Below are positions 17,592 to 26,609 of a stretch of DNA of 64,000 nucleotides, in pieces (the stretch's first letter is position 1; each line of letters opens with the position of its first letter). Below the pieces are notes generated by a model that was given only the letters and a program-made list of their open reading frames with translations, was not told the DNA's origin and made no database searches. Source of the DNA: an uncultured Bacteroides sp. (lineage in GTDB: Bacteria; Bacteroidota; Bacteroidia; Bacteroidales; Bacteroidaceae); the NCBI RefSeq assembly GCF_959029255.1, contig NZ_CAUFUE010000009.1:62001-126000 (forward strand). The letters run 5' to 3'. Both the position numbers and the translations under genes were made by a program.

Positions 17592-18854
17592 TTAAACTTC
17601 CTCACTATCTTCGTAAGTCTGATAAAGAAAATCGTTATAAGGATACTTCTGTACGTGCAACTCTTTGACACGCTGATAAACCACACTCTTCAGTTCCTCC
17701 AGATTAATCTTTTCACGGGCGGAAATAAAGAGACAGTTATCCTCCATCTTTGCCATCCACGTCTTCATCAGTTCTTCGAGTGTTAAGTTTTCTTTGGTTC
17801 TGGGGGTAAGGTCGTCAGCCGCTTTCTCTATATAAGTGTAAGCGTCTATCTTATTGAAAACAAGAATCATGGGCTTACCGGCAGCACCGATATCGGCCAA
17901 TGTCTTGTTTACTACTTCTATCTGTTCTTCAAAATCGGGATGGGAAATATCGACAATATGTAACAATAAGTCAGCTTCGCGCACTTCATCCAAAGTGGAT
18001 TTGAAGGAATCGACCAAATCGGTCGGCAACTTACGAATAAAACCTACCGTATCGGACAACAGGAACGGCAAATTCTCGATAATAACTTTGCGCACCGTGG
18101 TATCCAACGTCGCAAACAACTTATTTTCAGCAAACACCTCGCTCTTGGAAAGCAAAGTCATCAAAGTGGATTTTCCCACATTGGTATATCCCACTAAGGC
18201 AACACGAATCAAACGTCCACGGTTTTTACGCTGGGTAGACTTCTGCTTGTCAATCTCCGCCAAACGTTCTTTCAGCAATGCCATACGGTTCAAGATGATA
18301 CGGCGGTCCATTTCCAACTGTGTCTCACCCGGACCACGCAAACCTACGGAACCTTTTCCACCACCGGCACCGGAACCACCACCCTGGCGTTCCAAGTGAG
18401 TCCACAAACGTTGCAGACGGGGAAGCATGTATTTATACTGTGCCAGTTCCACCTGTGTTTTAGCATTGGCAGTCTGTGCACGCATCGCAAAAATATCAAG
18501 AATAAGAGAGGTACGATCCAATATTTTGATTTTCAGTTCCGATTCAATGTTACGTATCTGTTTCGCAGAGAGTTCATCATCGAAAATCACCATACCTACT
18601 TCGCGTTCAGCCTCTTCTTCGTTATGGATATATTCTTTTATTTCTTCCAGCTTACCCTTACCGACATACGTCACCGAGTTTGCCTGGTCTAACTTCTGAG
18701 TAAACCTTTTCACTACTTCCGCCCCGGCTGTCTCAGCCAAGAATGCCAGTTCGTCGAGATACTCGTTCGTCTTACGCTCATCCTGAGTTTTCGTGATAAG
18801 ACCAACCAATACTGCGGTTTCAACCTGAGCTTCGGAGATTACAAATTCTTTCAT
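17592..18854 (-). CDS. hflX: ribosome-associated GTPase HflX
   Basis: Rescues or splits stalled ribosomes and binds the 50S subunit. The HflX N-terminal domain (1-190) carries TYVGKGKLEEIKEYI and IFDDELSAKQIRNIE; then come the glycine-rich loop GGGSGAGGGKGSVGLRGPGETQLEMDRR, the P-loop GYTNVGKST, a DTVGFIRKLP G3 region, and NKID (G4). The 420-aa length is normal. The start ATG is at 18854; a TATATTTG box lies upstream on the minus strand (18919-18912). Confidence 0.95.
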   Translation of the reverse strand: MKEFVISEAQVETAVLVGLITKTQDERKTNEYLDELAFLAETAGAEVVKRFTQKLDQANSVTYVGKGKLEEIKEYIHNEEEAEREVGMVIFDDELSAKQIRNIESELKIKILDRTSLILDIFAMRAQTANAKTQVELAQYKYMLPRLQRLWTHLERQGGGSGAGGGKGSVGLRGPGETQLEMDRRIILNRMALLKERLAEIDKQKSTQRKNRGRLIRVALVGYTNVGKSTLMTLLSKSEVFAENKLFATLDTTVRKVIIENLPFLLSDTVGFIRKLPTDLVDSFKSTLDEVREADLLLHIVDISHPDFEEQIEVVNKTLADIGAAGKPMILVFNKIDAYTYIEKAADDLTPRTKENLTLEELMKTWMAKMEDNCLFISAREKINLEELKSVVYQRVKELHVQKYPYNDFLYQTYEDSEEV

Positions 18855-18911
18855 TCTACTTTATACCTTATTATATATATGTATATGCCTTTATTAATTA
18901 ATATGTGGCGG

Positions 18912-18919
18912 CAAATATA
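18912..18919 (-). promoter_or_regulatory. -7 element of the hflX promoter
   Basis: TATATTTG on the minus strand matches TAnnTTTG, 57 bp before the hflX start. Confidence 0.5.
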
Positions 18920-18930
18920 ACAAAAAAAAA

Positions 18931-18953
18931 GAGGACAATGTTGTGTTGTCCTC
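18931..18953 (-). terminator. terminator of silent cassette 1
   Basis: GAGGACAA (18931-18938) pairs perfectly with TTGTCCTC (18946-18953). On the minus strand a run of nine T follows. It closes the susC1-susD1-lipoprotein unit. Confidence 0.85.
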
Positions 18954-19011
18954 CTTTTCATATCTATAGGATTTTAAAATAACTGTCTAAAGTTATTCAT
19001 TTGTACTTATT

Positions 19012-19770
19012 CTATTTTATGGGCAAAGTGAAAATCTCTTCAAATTCCCCATTGAATGTACCTACAGAAACACTGAATGTTGCCTTTATACTAATTTCAT
19101 TATCCTGAAGAGTACCATTTCCAGCTATATAGAGTACACCATAATCTCCATAGCTACTATAAACAGGCTGTTTTGCCAATGTTACATTTTGTTTATCAAC
19201 GCTAAAAGTAACGTCATAACCTTCCTCATAAGGTCCTATAGCCTTATATTTAAGTACAGGACTCGATTGATAAAATTCGCATGGAACAGTTGCTCCTCCA
19301 AAAAAAGCTGTCGTCATTGACCCCATACCAATGGATTCCCATTTCAGCCCGACAAAGGTAGTTTCAGTAGCTTTCTTTACACCGCCATTTACTGCTACTA
19401 CCGTGATAGCATATTCACCAACCATACCAGTCAGTATTATGTCCGCATCCGACACACCGGAAATACCTTCGACTTTAGAACCGTTCTGAATGACATAATC
19501 ATTATAACCACTTTCACCTATCGAAGCTATACGGGCATCTTTATCAGTCGCCGGTTCAGCCAAGTAATAAGCCTCAGAAGTCTTGTTATTAGCTGCTATT
19601 CGAAGTATTACATCGTTATCTGCATTGTAAGATCCACCCGGTTTGTACTGATAAAGAACAACTCCCGGATTAGGGTCATTCCCCGGTTCCGTTCCTTCAT
19701 CTTCAGTACATGAAGTCATGATTGCAGTAGCCATGACCACCATAAACAAGCTATAAATATATTTTTTCAT
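19012..19770 (-). CDS. surface lipoprotein of silent cassette 1, unknown fold
   Basis: I do not recognise the family. A lipoprotein signal (MKKYIYSLFMVVMATAIMTSC, Cys 21) is followed by an acidic spacer (TEDEGTEPGNDPNPG), as in exported SusE/F-like proteins. The 252-aa body looks like beta-sandwich repeats. It is the third gene of a susC-susD-lipoprotein set (27 bp after susD1), the same position as the 611-aa lipoprotein in cassette 3. It probably helps to bind the nutrient of this SusCD pair at the surface. Presumably silent unless the promoter head is joined to susC1. Confidence 0.65.
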   Translation of the reverse strand: MKKYIYSLFMVVMATAIMTSCTEDEGTEPGNDPNPGVVLYQYKPGGSYNADNDVILRIAANNKTSEAYYLAEPATDKDARIASIGESGYNDYVIQNGSKVEGISGVSDADIILTGMVGEYAITVVAVNGGVKKATETTFVGLKWESIGMGSMTTAFFGGATVPCEFYQSSPVLKYKAIGPYEEGYDVTFSVDKQNVTLAKQPVYSSYGDYGVLYIAGNGTLQDNEISIKATFSVSVGTFNGEFEEIFTLPIK

Positions 19771-19797
19771 ATTCTTATTTTTAAATTATTAATCCAA

Positions 19798-21462
19798 TTA
19801 CCAAGAAGTAATCTCTTCCGAATCCGATGTAGGCGGTATAGGAGTAGGATTATTGGTACATGCCAAATTAAAGTTGGTTTCAGTTTGAATAATACAGAAA
19901 TTCATCCATACAGGAGGTTCTGATGTATTCCACCGACGCGTTTCCAAATGATTGGTGTTAGGATAACTACGAATAATTCCCTTATTGAGACGCTTAATAT
20001 CGAACGTAGCCAATCCTTCTCCCCAAAATTCAATACGACGCTGCCACCAGATTTCGTTTTGGAAAGCAGAAGTAGAATGATTGCCGTATGCTTCATTGTG
20101 CTTGCCATATTCATAGGATGCATCACGCGTCTTGGCAAACTGAGTCAGAAGTGCAATACCATTAGCTTCAACCTGCATACCGGCAGCTTCAGCTTCAATC
20201 AGATACATCTCTTCAACACGCATTATAGGAACAGCAACAAGGAAACCTTTATACTGATTATAATGCCCTTCTGAACCACCTGCAGCCCGGAACTTCAATG
20301 AAAGGCCACCTACAACCGTGCCTTCCTTATGACCGGAATTATAGACCCACTCCGGATAATCGGAATAAGCCTCCAAAGCCTTTATTTGTTCTTCTTTTGA
20401 CTCTAACTCATCTATCTTAAAGTCTACAAAACAGTTTTTACGGAAATCACCTGCAGGAATAGTTTCATACAAATGGCGGTCAATGAGGAGCTTACCGCCA
20501 TAACTGGAGGCATAGCCACATCCCGAACCATTTACCTCAAGACACATGAAAGAGCCCCAAGAACTGTCGCCATCATTCAACAATATATTGTCATCATTCG
20601 CTTTGTATGTCAATCCAAACATCCATGAAGAGTTGGGAGTATTGAAACCAGTTTCACGACTGGTATAATCCTCCTTACTCATGAGAGTGTAGCCAGCTTG
20701 AGCCAACTTTGCATATTTCTCCGCATTCGCCCAATCTTCCATCACCAGATAAGCACGTGCTTTCAATCCATATACAACTGAAAGATCAGGTGTATATTTA
20801 TCCGGGCGTTCATAGTTTGCCAAATACTTTTCTGCATAATCAAGATCAGACAGAATAAATCCCCACATTTTCTCATTAGTAGCACGAGGATTATTAGCCA
20901 AATCTGAAAGTGCGGTAGATTCAGTCACGATAGGTACCGTTTCCGCATTCTTGTCAACTGCGTAAGTCTTTTGAGCAAACATACGCGCTAAATCCATATA
21001 GAACATTGCACGCATGGCATAGGCTATTCCAGCACCTGTAGCCTTGTCTGCATCCGGCTCGGTGCCGGCAAGAGAAAGAACTGTATTACAATTCTTTATC
21101 CAGCCATAATAATAGGTCCAAGGAACCTGACAATATAGATATTGAGGACCAAGTGCCGTACCGCTGGTATACCATGACTGATACCATTGACCGTCATAAC
21201 TCGGAACAACATCCTGCCCCATAACGTCACGCATCTGATAGAACGTAGGATAACCGAAATCAAAAGGCTTATCGCTGCCAAATTTAAATTTACCGACCAA
21301 TGAAGAAGTAAGACCATTCACAAAGTTATTGTAGGAACCGGGAGCATTAGCAGCCTGATCCTTAGTAACAGTTGATGATTGCGGATCAACCTCTTCAATA
21401 CAACTTGTCACTACGGAAATTCCGAAAGCAACAGTTAAAAATGAAATCAATATTTTTTTCAT
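19798..21462 (-). CDS. SusD-family lipoprotein, silent cassette 1
   Basis: Nutrient-binding lid of a SusCD importer. Lipoprotein signal MKKILISFLTVAFGISVVTSC (Cys 21), then the TPR-like SusD fold; AYAMRAMFYMDLARMFA and the late MRVEEMYLIEAEAAGMQ and RRIEFWGEGLATFDIKRLN segments are typical SusD/RagB landmarks. The 554-aa length is normal. It begins 20 bp after the end of the headless susC1. Its sequence resembles the SusD of cassette 3 (FDIKRL..., then W/PxWMN..I/IVQTE near the end), so cassettes 1 and 3 look like sister copies. Confidence 0.9.
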   Translation of the reverse strand: MKKILISFLTVAFGISVVTSCIEEVDPQSSTVTKDQAANAPGSYNNFVNGLTSSLVGKFKFGSDKPFDFGYPTFYQMRDVMGQDVVPSYDGQWYQSWYTSGTALGPQYLYCQVPWTYYYGWIKNCNTVLSLAGTEPDADKATGAGIAYAMRAMFYMDLARMFAQKTYAVDKNAETVPIVTESTALSDLANNPRATNEKMWGFILSDLDYAEKYLANYERPDKYTPDLSVVYGLKARAYLVMEDWANAEKYAKLAQAGYTLMSKEDYTSRETGFNTPNSSWMFGLTYKANDDNILLNDGDSSWGSFMCLEVNGSGCGYASSYGGKLLIDRHLYETIPAGDFRKNCFVDFKIDELESKEEQIKALEAYSDYPEWVYNSGHKEGTVVGGLSLKFRAAGGSEGHYNQYKGFLVAVPIMRVEEMYLIEAEAAGMQVEANGIALLTQFAKTRDASYEYGKHNEAYGNHSTSAFQNEIWWQRRIEFWGEGLATFDIKRLNKGIIRSYPNTNHLETRRWNTSEPPVWMNFCIIQTETNFNLACTNNPTPIPPTSDSEEITSW

Positions 21463-21482
21463 ATATAAGTTTCTCTTTTAGT

Positions 21483-24400
21483 TTAGAACGTTAATTGAAT
21501 ACCTCCTGAAATGTTACGTACAGGAGAATATGCTGATATATCTTTATTTCCTTCATAAGAAAAACGAGGATCGAAGCCCTTACGTGCCGACCAGAAACAA
21601 AGGTTTTCGCCCGCAGCATATAGACGTATCTTGGCTATATTCTTAATAAGCTTCTTCGGTATCGTATAACCAACCGTAAACGACTGGAAATTCAAATAGC
21701 TGGCACTAGTCAAGAAACGGTCTGAATTACCGAACACACTGTATCTATCTCCATACTGCCAACGGGGAATATCGCTCGATGTATTGTTGGGGCTCCAAGC
21801 TTTCAGATAATCTTTATGGATATTAGCACCGGCGCTGGCACCGTTCTCATTGGGTCCCATCAAGGAAGCATAGTGATTATCGGCAATCTTACCGCCCAAC
21901 TGGTAATCGAACGATGCAGACAAGTCAAAGTCATACAAACGTAGCGAAGTGCTGAATCCGCCAAACAATTTGGGCAGAATAGAACCTTGCGCATATTTGG
22001 TAGCTTCATTAGGATCGGTAGTAGTATAAGAATGCTCCTTACCCGGCCTGCTGGTTACACCTTTTAAATTTTCATCTACCCAGTAGGTAGCCTCACCCTT
22101 TTCATTTACACCTGCATATTCCACACAGAAAGCGTTATAGAGCGGTCCTCCTACCTCATACCAATTCTGTGCAACGTCTGTACTGTTCGTTTCAGCAAAA
22201 CCACCGTTACCGGCAATTTTTGATTCCGGCAAGCTGAGTATTTTGGCTTGGTTATGCGACAAGTTTGCCGATACGATCCAGTCAATGTCTCTAGTACGAA
22301 TAATGGAACCTGTCAGCAAGAGTTCCACACCCATATTACGGATATCTCCCAAGTTGCCATAATAACCACGAGATCCGGCTGATTCAGGAACAGACAACCA
22401 AAACAGCAAATCAGTAGTCTTCTTAGTATAGAAATCTACATTACCGGTCAAACGTCCTTTCCAAAAACTGAATTCAACACCAAGGTTGATGTTTGTTGTT
22501 GTTTCCCAAGTAATATCAGGATTACCGATACGGTAGAAAGTTGGAGACATAGTTGCGTCATCCACTGGGGACAAGCTATACAAATCCGTATATGCCCAGT
22601 TACCGATATTATCATTACCTTGTTGTCCAATAGATGCTTTTATTTTCAACATATCCATCCAAGATGAATAATCTGACATGAAGTTCTCTTTGGAAATAAT
22701 CCAAGCGGCACCCACTGACCAGAAATTACCCCAACGATGATCTTTTGCAAAATAGGAAGAAGCATCACGACGATAAGAAGCCGATGCAAAATACTTTTCA
22801 TCATAATTGTATTGAGCATTACCGAAATATCCTTCTACATTATACACTGTTGTATAAGATTTGGCATCCGCTTTTTTAGAAAAAGCATTGATTTCCGGAA
22901 TATCCGGTGAAAAACCGCCTTGTGCAGTAGCTGAGAGGAACTTGGTAGTAGCTTTATAATACTCATGCCCCAACATCAAGTTTACACTATGTTTGCCAAA
23001 ATCCTGGAAGTATGTCAAAGATTGTACATTGTTGGTTCTAAATCCGTTAGTCGATTCTTTTCTAATCTCACCATTTACACCTGCCTTAGGAACAGTAAAT
23101 GGATTTTGGTAGTTAGAATAATTGCTTTGTCCCAAAATAACAGTACTCGTCACATTTGCCTTCAAAAAGTCTGTGATATTGATATCCGCCATAAAGGTTC
23201 CATTCATTTGGTCACCGATAGTTTTAATCTGGTTATACCGGTTTGCCCCTAGCGGGTTACCCGGAGCCAGGAAGGGACGAGTCACACCTCCGTAATCTCC
23301 ATTTCCAAAATCATAGGCATCATGTCCATATTGGTCTTTTTTGATTACTACATTACCAGATTCATCCACTACACGGACAAATGCAGGGTAAATAGGAGCG
23401 ATATAATCAGTATAATACATCGGGTTGGAGTTATTTGCCTGATCACTCATGTTCGGATTAGACTCCTGATTAGAATGTATGTACCCCACATTCGCACTCA
23501 ACTTTAACCACTTCTTTGCTTGATAATCAGCCTTGATACGTGCGCTGACGCGATCATAGCTAGAGTTCTCAATAATACCGTCTTCATTCAGATAGCCGAC
23601 ACTGGCATAATAAGATGCACGGTCAGATCCTCCGTTTGCACTAATATTATATTCTTGACGCAAAGCACTTTTATAAGCTAAATCTTGCCAATCATCAGGC
23701 TGCATATAATATTCAGTACCGTTGTGGGTGTATTTGCGTCCCAAAGTTGCATTCGGATTTAATTTACCATTTGCACCAATCAGCATCTCTCCTTCAGGTA
23801 AGGTATATACATTATATTTCAAATCGGAAAGCATCTTCTGGTTGGCGTATGCATTTGCCGCGCTCGCACTCATCCCTTGACCATAGAAAGAATAATTGTA
23901 TAATTGCGAGTAATATGCTTCATAATATTCTCCGGGATCAGTGATTACGTCGTATTGCTGTACTGCACGCGAGTTGACACCCCATTTCATATCCACATTG
24001 ATTACAGCATCTTGTGTCTTTCCCTTTTTAGTAGTGATAATAATTACACCGGCAGCACCACGAGCACCATAAAGGGCAGCGGATGCAGCATCTTTCAATA
24101 CAGAAATTGATTCGATATCACTCTGTGGGATATTAGACAAGTTAGCCGTATAGGGTGCGCCGTCAACGATAATCAAAGGATCTGTATTGGCATACATAGA
24201 TGCAATACCACGAATATTGATTTTACCATCATTGGAACCCGGAGCTCCCGAACCACCACGTATTTGTAAACCTGCAACAGAACCTACCAAAGCATCCGAT
24301 ACATTCGTAGTGATGCGTTTAGACAATTCCTCAGTATTTACAACAGACGCCGAACCGGTAAATGCCGATTTCTTAGCTGTACCGAAAGCTACAACCATTA

Positions 24401-24497
24401 CTTCATCAAGAACCTCTGTATCAGACTTCATCACAACTTTTAAACGAGGTTTTATCGCCACTTCTTGCGTCTGCATACCAATGTACGAAATCTGCAA
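21483..24497 (-). CDS. SusC/RagA TonB-dependent importer body, silent cassette 1 (5' head missing)
   Basis: Outer-membrane barrel body without signal peptide or N-terminal CarboxypepD_reg-like domain. The open frame begins within the recombination site 24494-24512 (S-S-A-K-T-L), and the TTG at 24497 is that Leu codon, not a likely real start. Downstream are QISYIGMQTQEVAI, the TonB-box-like LDEVMVVAFGTAKKSAFTGS, a plug with IVDGAPY and ISVLKDAASAALYGARGAAGVIIITTKKG, and the barrel to the final aromatic F. Joined in frame to the head at 50865 it would be about 1076 aa, a normal SusC. No start, RBS or signal is visible upstream, so it is a silent cassette and not a decayed gene. Confidence 0.9.
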   Translation of the reverse strand: MQISYIGMQTQEVAIKPRLKVVMKSDTEVLDEVMVVAFGTAKKSAFTGSASVVNTEELSKRITTNVSDALVGSVAGLQIRGGSGAPGSNDGKINIRGIASMYANTDPLIIVDGAPYTANLSNIPQSDIESISVLKDAASAALYGARGAAGVIIITTKKGKTQDAVINVDMKWGVNSRAVQQYDVITDPGEYYEAYYSQLYNYSFYGQGMSASAANAYANQKMLSDLKYNVYTLPEGEMLIGANGKLNPNATLGRKYTHNGTEYYMQPDDWQDLAYKSALRQEYNISANGGSDRASYYASVGYLNEDGIIENSSYDRVSARIKADYQAKKWLKLSANVGYIHSNQESNPNMSDQANNSNPMYYTDYIAPIYPAFVRVVDESGNVVIKKDQYGHDAYDFGNGDYGGVTRPFLAPGNPLGANRYNQIKTIGDQMNGTFMADINITDFLKANVTSTVILGQSNYSNYQNPFTVPKAGVNGEIRKESTNGFRTNNVQSLTYFQDFGKHSVNLMLGHEYYKATTKFLSATAQGGFSPDIPEINAFSKKADAKSYTTVYNVEGYFGNAQYNYDEKYFASASYRRDASSYFAKDHRWGNFWSVGAAWIISKENFMSDYSSWMDMLKIKASIGQQGNDNIGNWAYTDLYSLSPVDDATMSPTFYRIGNPDITWETTTNINLGVEFSFWKGRLTGNVDFYTKKTTDLLFWLSVPESAGSRGYYGNLGDIRNMGVELLLTGSIIRTRDIDWIVSANLSHNQAKILSLPESKIAGNGGFAETNSTDVAQNWYEVGGPLYNAFCVEYAGVNEKGEATYWVDENLKGVTSRPGKEHSYTTTDPNEATKYAQGSILPKLFGGFSTSLRLYDFDLSASFDYQLGGKIADNHYASLMGPNENGASAGANIHKDYLKAWSPNNTSSDIPRWQYGDRYSVFGNSDRFLTSASYLNFQSFTVGYTIPKKLIKNIAKIRLYAAGENLCFWSARKGFDPRFSYEGNKDISAYSPVRNISGGIQLTF

Positions 24498-24512
24498 AGT
24501 CTTCGCAGAACT
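24494..24512 (-). repeat. shufflon recombination site, cassette 1
   Basis: On the minus strand it reads AGTTCTGCGAAGACTTTGC, identical over 19 bp to the site in the complete susC (51066-51084, plus strand) and therefore inverted relative to it. The plus strand contains AGTCTTCGCAGAACT, which fits AGTYYYN4GDACT. Confidence 0.9.
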
Positions 24513-24955
24513 GCAAGGCGTATATTGTACTGAATATTAGTCCATTACAAAAGTAGAAGAACTTATTATTTATACTTATACATCCAGTACAAACTATTAT
24601 ACAATGGGTTTAAATTGTTTTGCTCTACCTATAAGCTACTATATACTATGTTATAGTCTTGTATATTAAATAGTTATACATTGTTATTATTCTTTTTCAT
24701 CATATCACGAATATACTTGATACCTAAACCGGTGTATTTTTATCAATCAAAATTACCAATCAGAAAAAGATGATTAGCGGAAATGGATTGTTAGATATAT
24801 CAAAGGAATTCTATTGTGCAAGAGAAATATTGTAAATATCGTGTAATATCTTAATCATGACTATTTCAAGGTTGAGAATATGATTTTGAACAAAACTATT
24901 ATTAAGGTTGTATTATAATAAGATTATAATTATATTTGCATAAAAAGCTCATACA
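24513..24955. other. non-coding flank upstream of silent cassette 1
   Basis: AT-rich, no gene. The segment 24617-24638 (TTTTGCTCTACCTATAAGCTA core) resembles 44126-44146 upstream of cassette 3, which suggests the two cassettes were duplicated with their flanks. The ATPase promoter occupies the right end. Confidence 0.6.
24908..24938 (+). promoter_or_regulatory. promoter of the ATPase at 24956
   Basis: TTG at 24908-24910 as -33 element and TATATTTG at 24931-24938 as -7 element, 20 bp apart. The -7 element lies 17 bp before the ATG, so the mRNA leader is short. A similar motif precedes the ATPase remnant at 31474. Confidence 0.55.
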
Positions 24956-26083
24956 ATGACAAAGATGAATCCATTTATCACTAACGGTTATATATCGGCT
25001 GAATACTTTTGTGACCGTAAATTAGAAACAGAAATGTTGACCAGCTACATTACAAACGGAAATAATGTCGCTCTCATTTCACCACGGCGTTTAGGAAAAA
25101 CAGGTCTTATTGAACATTGCTTTCATCAAAAAGAAATAAAAAATGGCTACTATACGTTTTTAATAGATATATATGCCACCAAGAATCTGCAAGAATTTGT
25201 TTTTGAGTTTGGGAAAGGTATCTTAAATGGTTTGAAACTTCGTGGAAGAAAAACTTGGGAATCGTTTCTAAACTGTTTATCTTCGCTCCGTACCAGCATC
25301 TCTTTCGATTTTTCAGGAAATCCAAGTTGGAATTTGGAAATGGGAGATATAAAAACACCGGCAATAACGTTAGATGAGATTTTTCATTATTTGGAACAAG
25401 CAGATAAGCCATGTTTGGTTTCTATTGATGAATTTCAAGTTATCGACAGATATCCGGAAAAGAATGTAGAGGCTATATTACGGACACATATCCAGCATTG
25501 CTCTAATGCTAAATTCATCTATGCGGGTTCACAACGTCACATGATGGGAGAAATATTCATGAGTCCGACCCGCCCTTTTTATCAAAGTACAGCCGTCATG
25601 GAGTTGCATCCTATTGACATGCGCATATACACTCAATTTATAAAAAAACATTTTGATGAAAATCAAAGGGGAATTACAGAAGAAACAATCCATGAAATTT
25701 ACAACCGCTTCGAAGGTATTACATGGTATATACAGTTTGTAGCCAATTTGCTTTATACGATGACGTCTCCACATGAAACCTGTACGATAGACAAAGTGGA
25801 TATTGCGATTGATAACATATTATCGCAATTGAATTTTACCTACTCTTCGTTATTGTTTCAACTTCCACCTAAACAGAAAGAGGTACTTATCGCTATTTGT
25901 AAAGCAGGAAAAGCGAAAGAAATAACCTCTTCCAAATTTTTGAAAACTTATAAATTAACAGCCAGTTCTGTACAAGGAGGGATAAAGGGATTACTGGATA
26001 AAGATTTTGTGACGAGCGAATTGGGGGAGTATAGTGTATATGATAAGTTCTTTGAGAGATGGCTAAAGAATATGATTCAATAA
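24956..26083 (+). CDS. P-loop ATPase (archaeal-ATPase/STAND-like), unknown role
   Basis: Cytoplasmic AAA-type ATPase of a family common in Bacteroides and archaea. Near the N-terminus NPFITNGYISAEYFCDRKLETEML precedes the Walker A-like loop ISPRRLGKTGL (about residues 41-51). CLVSIDEFQVID is Walker B, and the C-terminal third looks like a winged helix (LPPKQKEVLIAICKAGKAKEITSS...). 375 aa. It is read divergently from silent susC1. A 14-codon remnant of a paralogue lies in the same place relative to silent susC2 (31474). No partner enzyme is visible, and a role in the shufflon is not shown. Confidence 0.75.
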   Translation: MTKMNPFITNGYISAEYFCDRKLETEMLTSYITNGNNVALISPRRLGKTGLIEHCFHQKEIKNGYYTFLIDIYATKNLQEFVFEFGKGILNGLKLRGRKTWESFLNCLSSLRTSISFDFSGNPSWNLEMGDIKTPAITLDEIFHYLEQADKPCLVSIDEFQVIDRYPEKNVEAILRTHIQHCSNAKFIYAGSQRHMMGEIFMSPTRPFYQSTAVMELHPIDMRIYTQFIKKHFDENQRGITEETIHEIYNRFEGITWYIQFVANLLYTMTSPHETCTIDKVDIAIDNILSQLNFTYSSLLFQLPPKQKEVLIAICKAGKAKEITSSKFLKTYKLTASSVQGGIKGLLDKDFVTSELGEYSVYDKFFERWLKNMIQ

Positions 26084-26517
26084 TAAATGAATCCCTTTCT
26101 GTTGATGGACCTATGAAAGCCGCTTGATATGGTTATCCCGGGTGTTTGATATAAAGAAGATTTTTTTTCCGGCTTAATAAAAAACTTCTTCTTTATAGCT
26201 TGCAATTTTTTTCGTCATTAATGAAATTGTTTATTCGCAGGTTAAGAATATAAGATTGCAGCCTAAGGATAGCTATTCTTAAATTAAGTTTATATATCCT
26301 CAATCGTAGTATAAAATTTATCATAAATATAAAAGGAGTTTGGATAGTATAAACAGGAATTTTTGAATTAAGAGTAAATGTTTTTTCTCTTTATATCGCT
26401 CCCGCTACATCATAACGCAGGGGTATTAAAAGTTCGAGGCTTCGGAAGACTTCATAAAGGTTTTGGAAGGATATATAGATTATAATAATAATAAAAGAAT
26501 CAAGTCACGTTTAAAAG
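26084..26517. other. non-coding gap after the ATPase
   Basis: No gene seen. AT-rich with scattered stops in all frames. An imperfect hairpin with arms AAAGAAG and CTTCTTCTTT (near 26153-26195) could end ATPase transcription. The cassette 2 terminator follows. Confidence 0.5.
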
Positions 26518-26548
26518 GAAAGAGTCCGGTACAATACCGAACTCTTTC
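26518..26548 (-). terminator. terminator of silent cassette 2
   Basis: GAAAGAGTCCGGTA (26518-26531) pairs with TACCGAACTCTTTC (26535-26548) with one G-T pair, around a 3-base loop. On the minus strand a short T-rich tract follows. It closes the susC2-susD2 unit. Confidence 0.8.
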
Positions 26549-26609
26549 TATAACTGGATAATGTTTAACCAGTCCCACTTTTTGAGGGTCACTTCATTTT
26601 TGTTATATC

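Noticed and set aside
24495..24497. TTG as a real start codon of silent susC1 (and the same TTG in cassettes 2 and 3)
   Set aside because: The TTG is the Leu codon of the SSAKTL site. A protein starting there would have no signal peptide and could not reach the outer membrane.
24548..24555. TACTTTTG on the minus strand upstream of silent susC1 as a promoter
   Set aside because: No -33 element at the right distance and no start codon with an export signal after it; chance match in AT-rich DNA.
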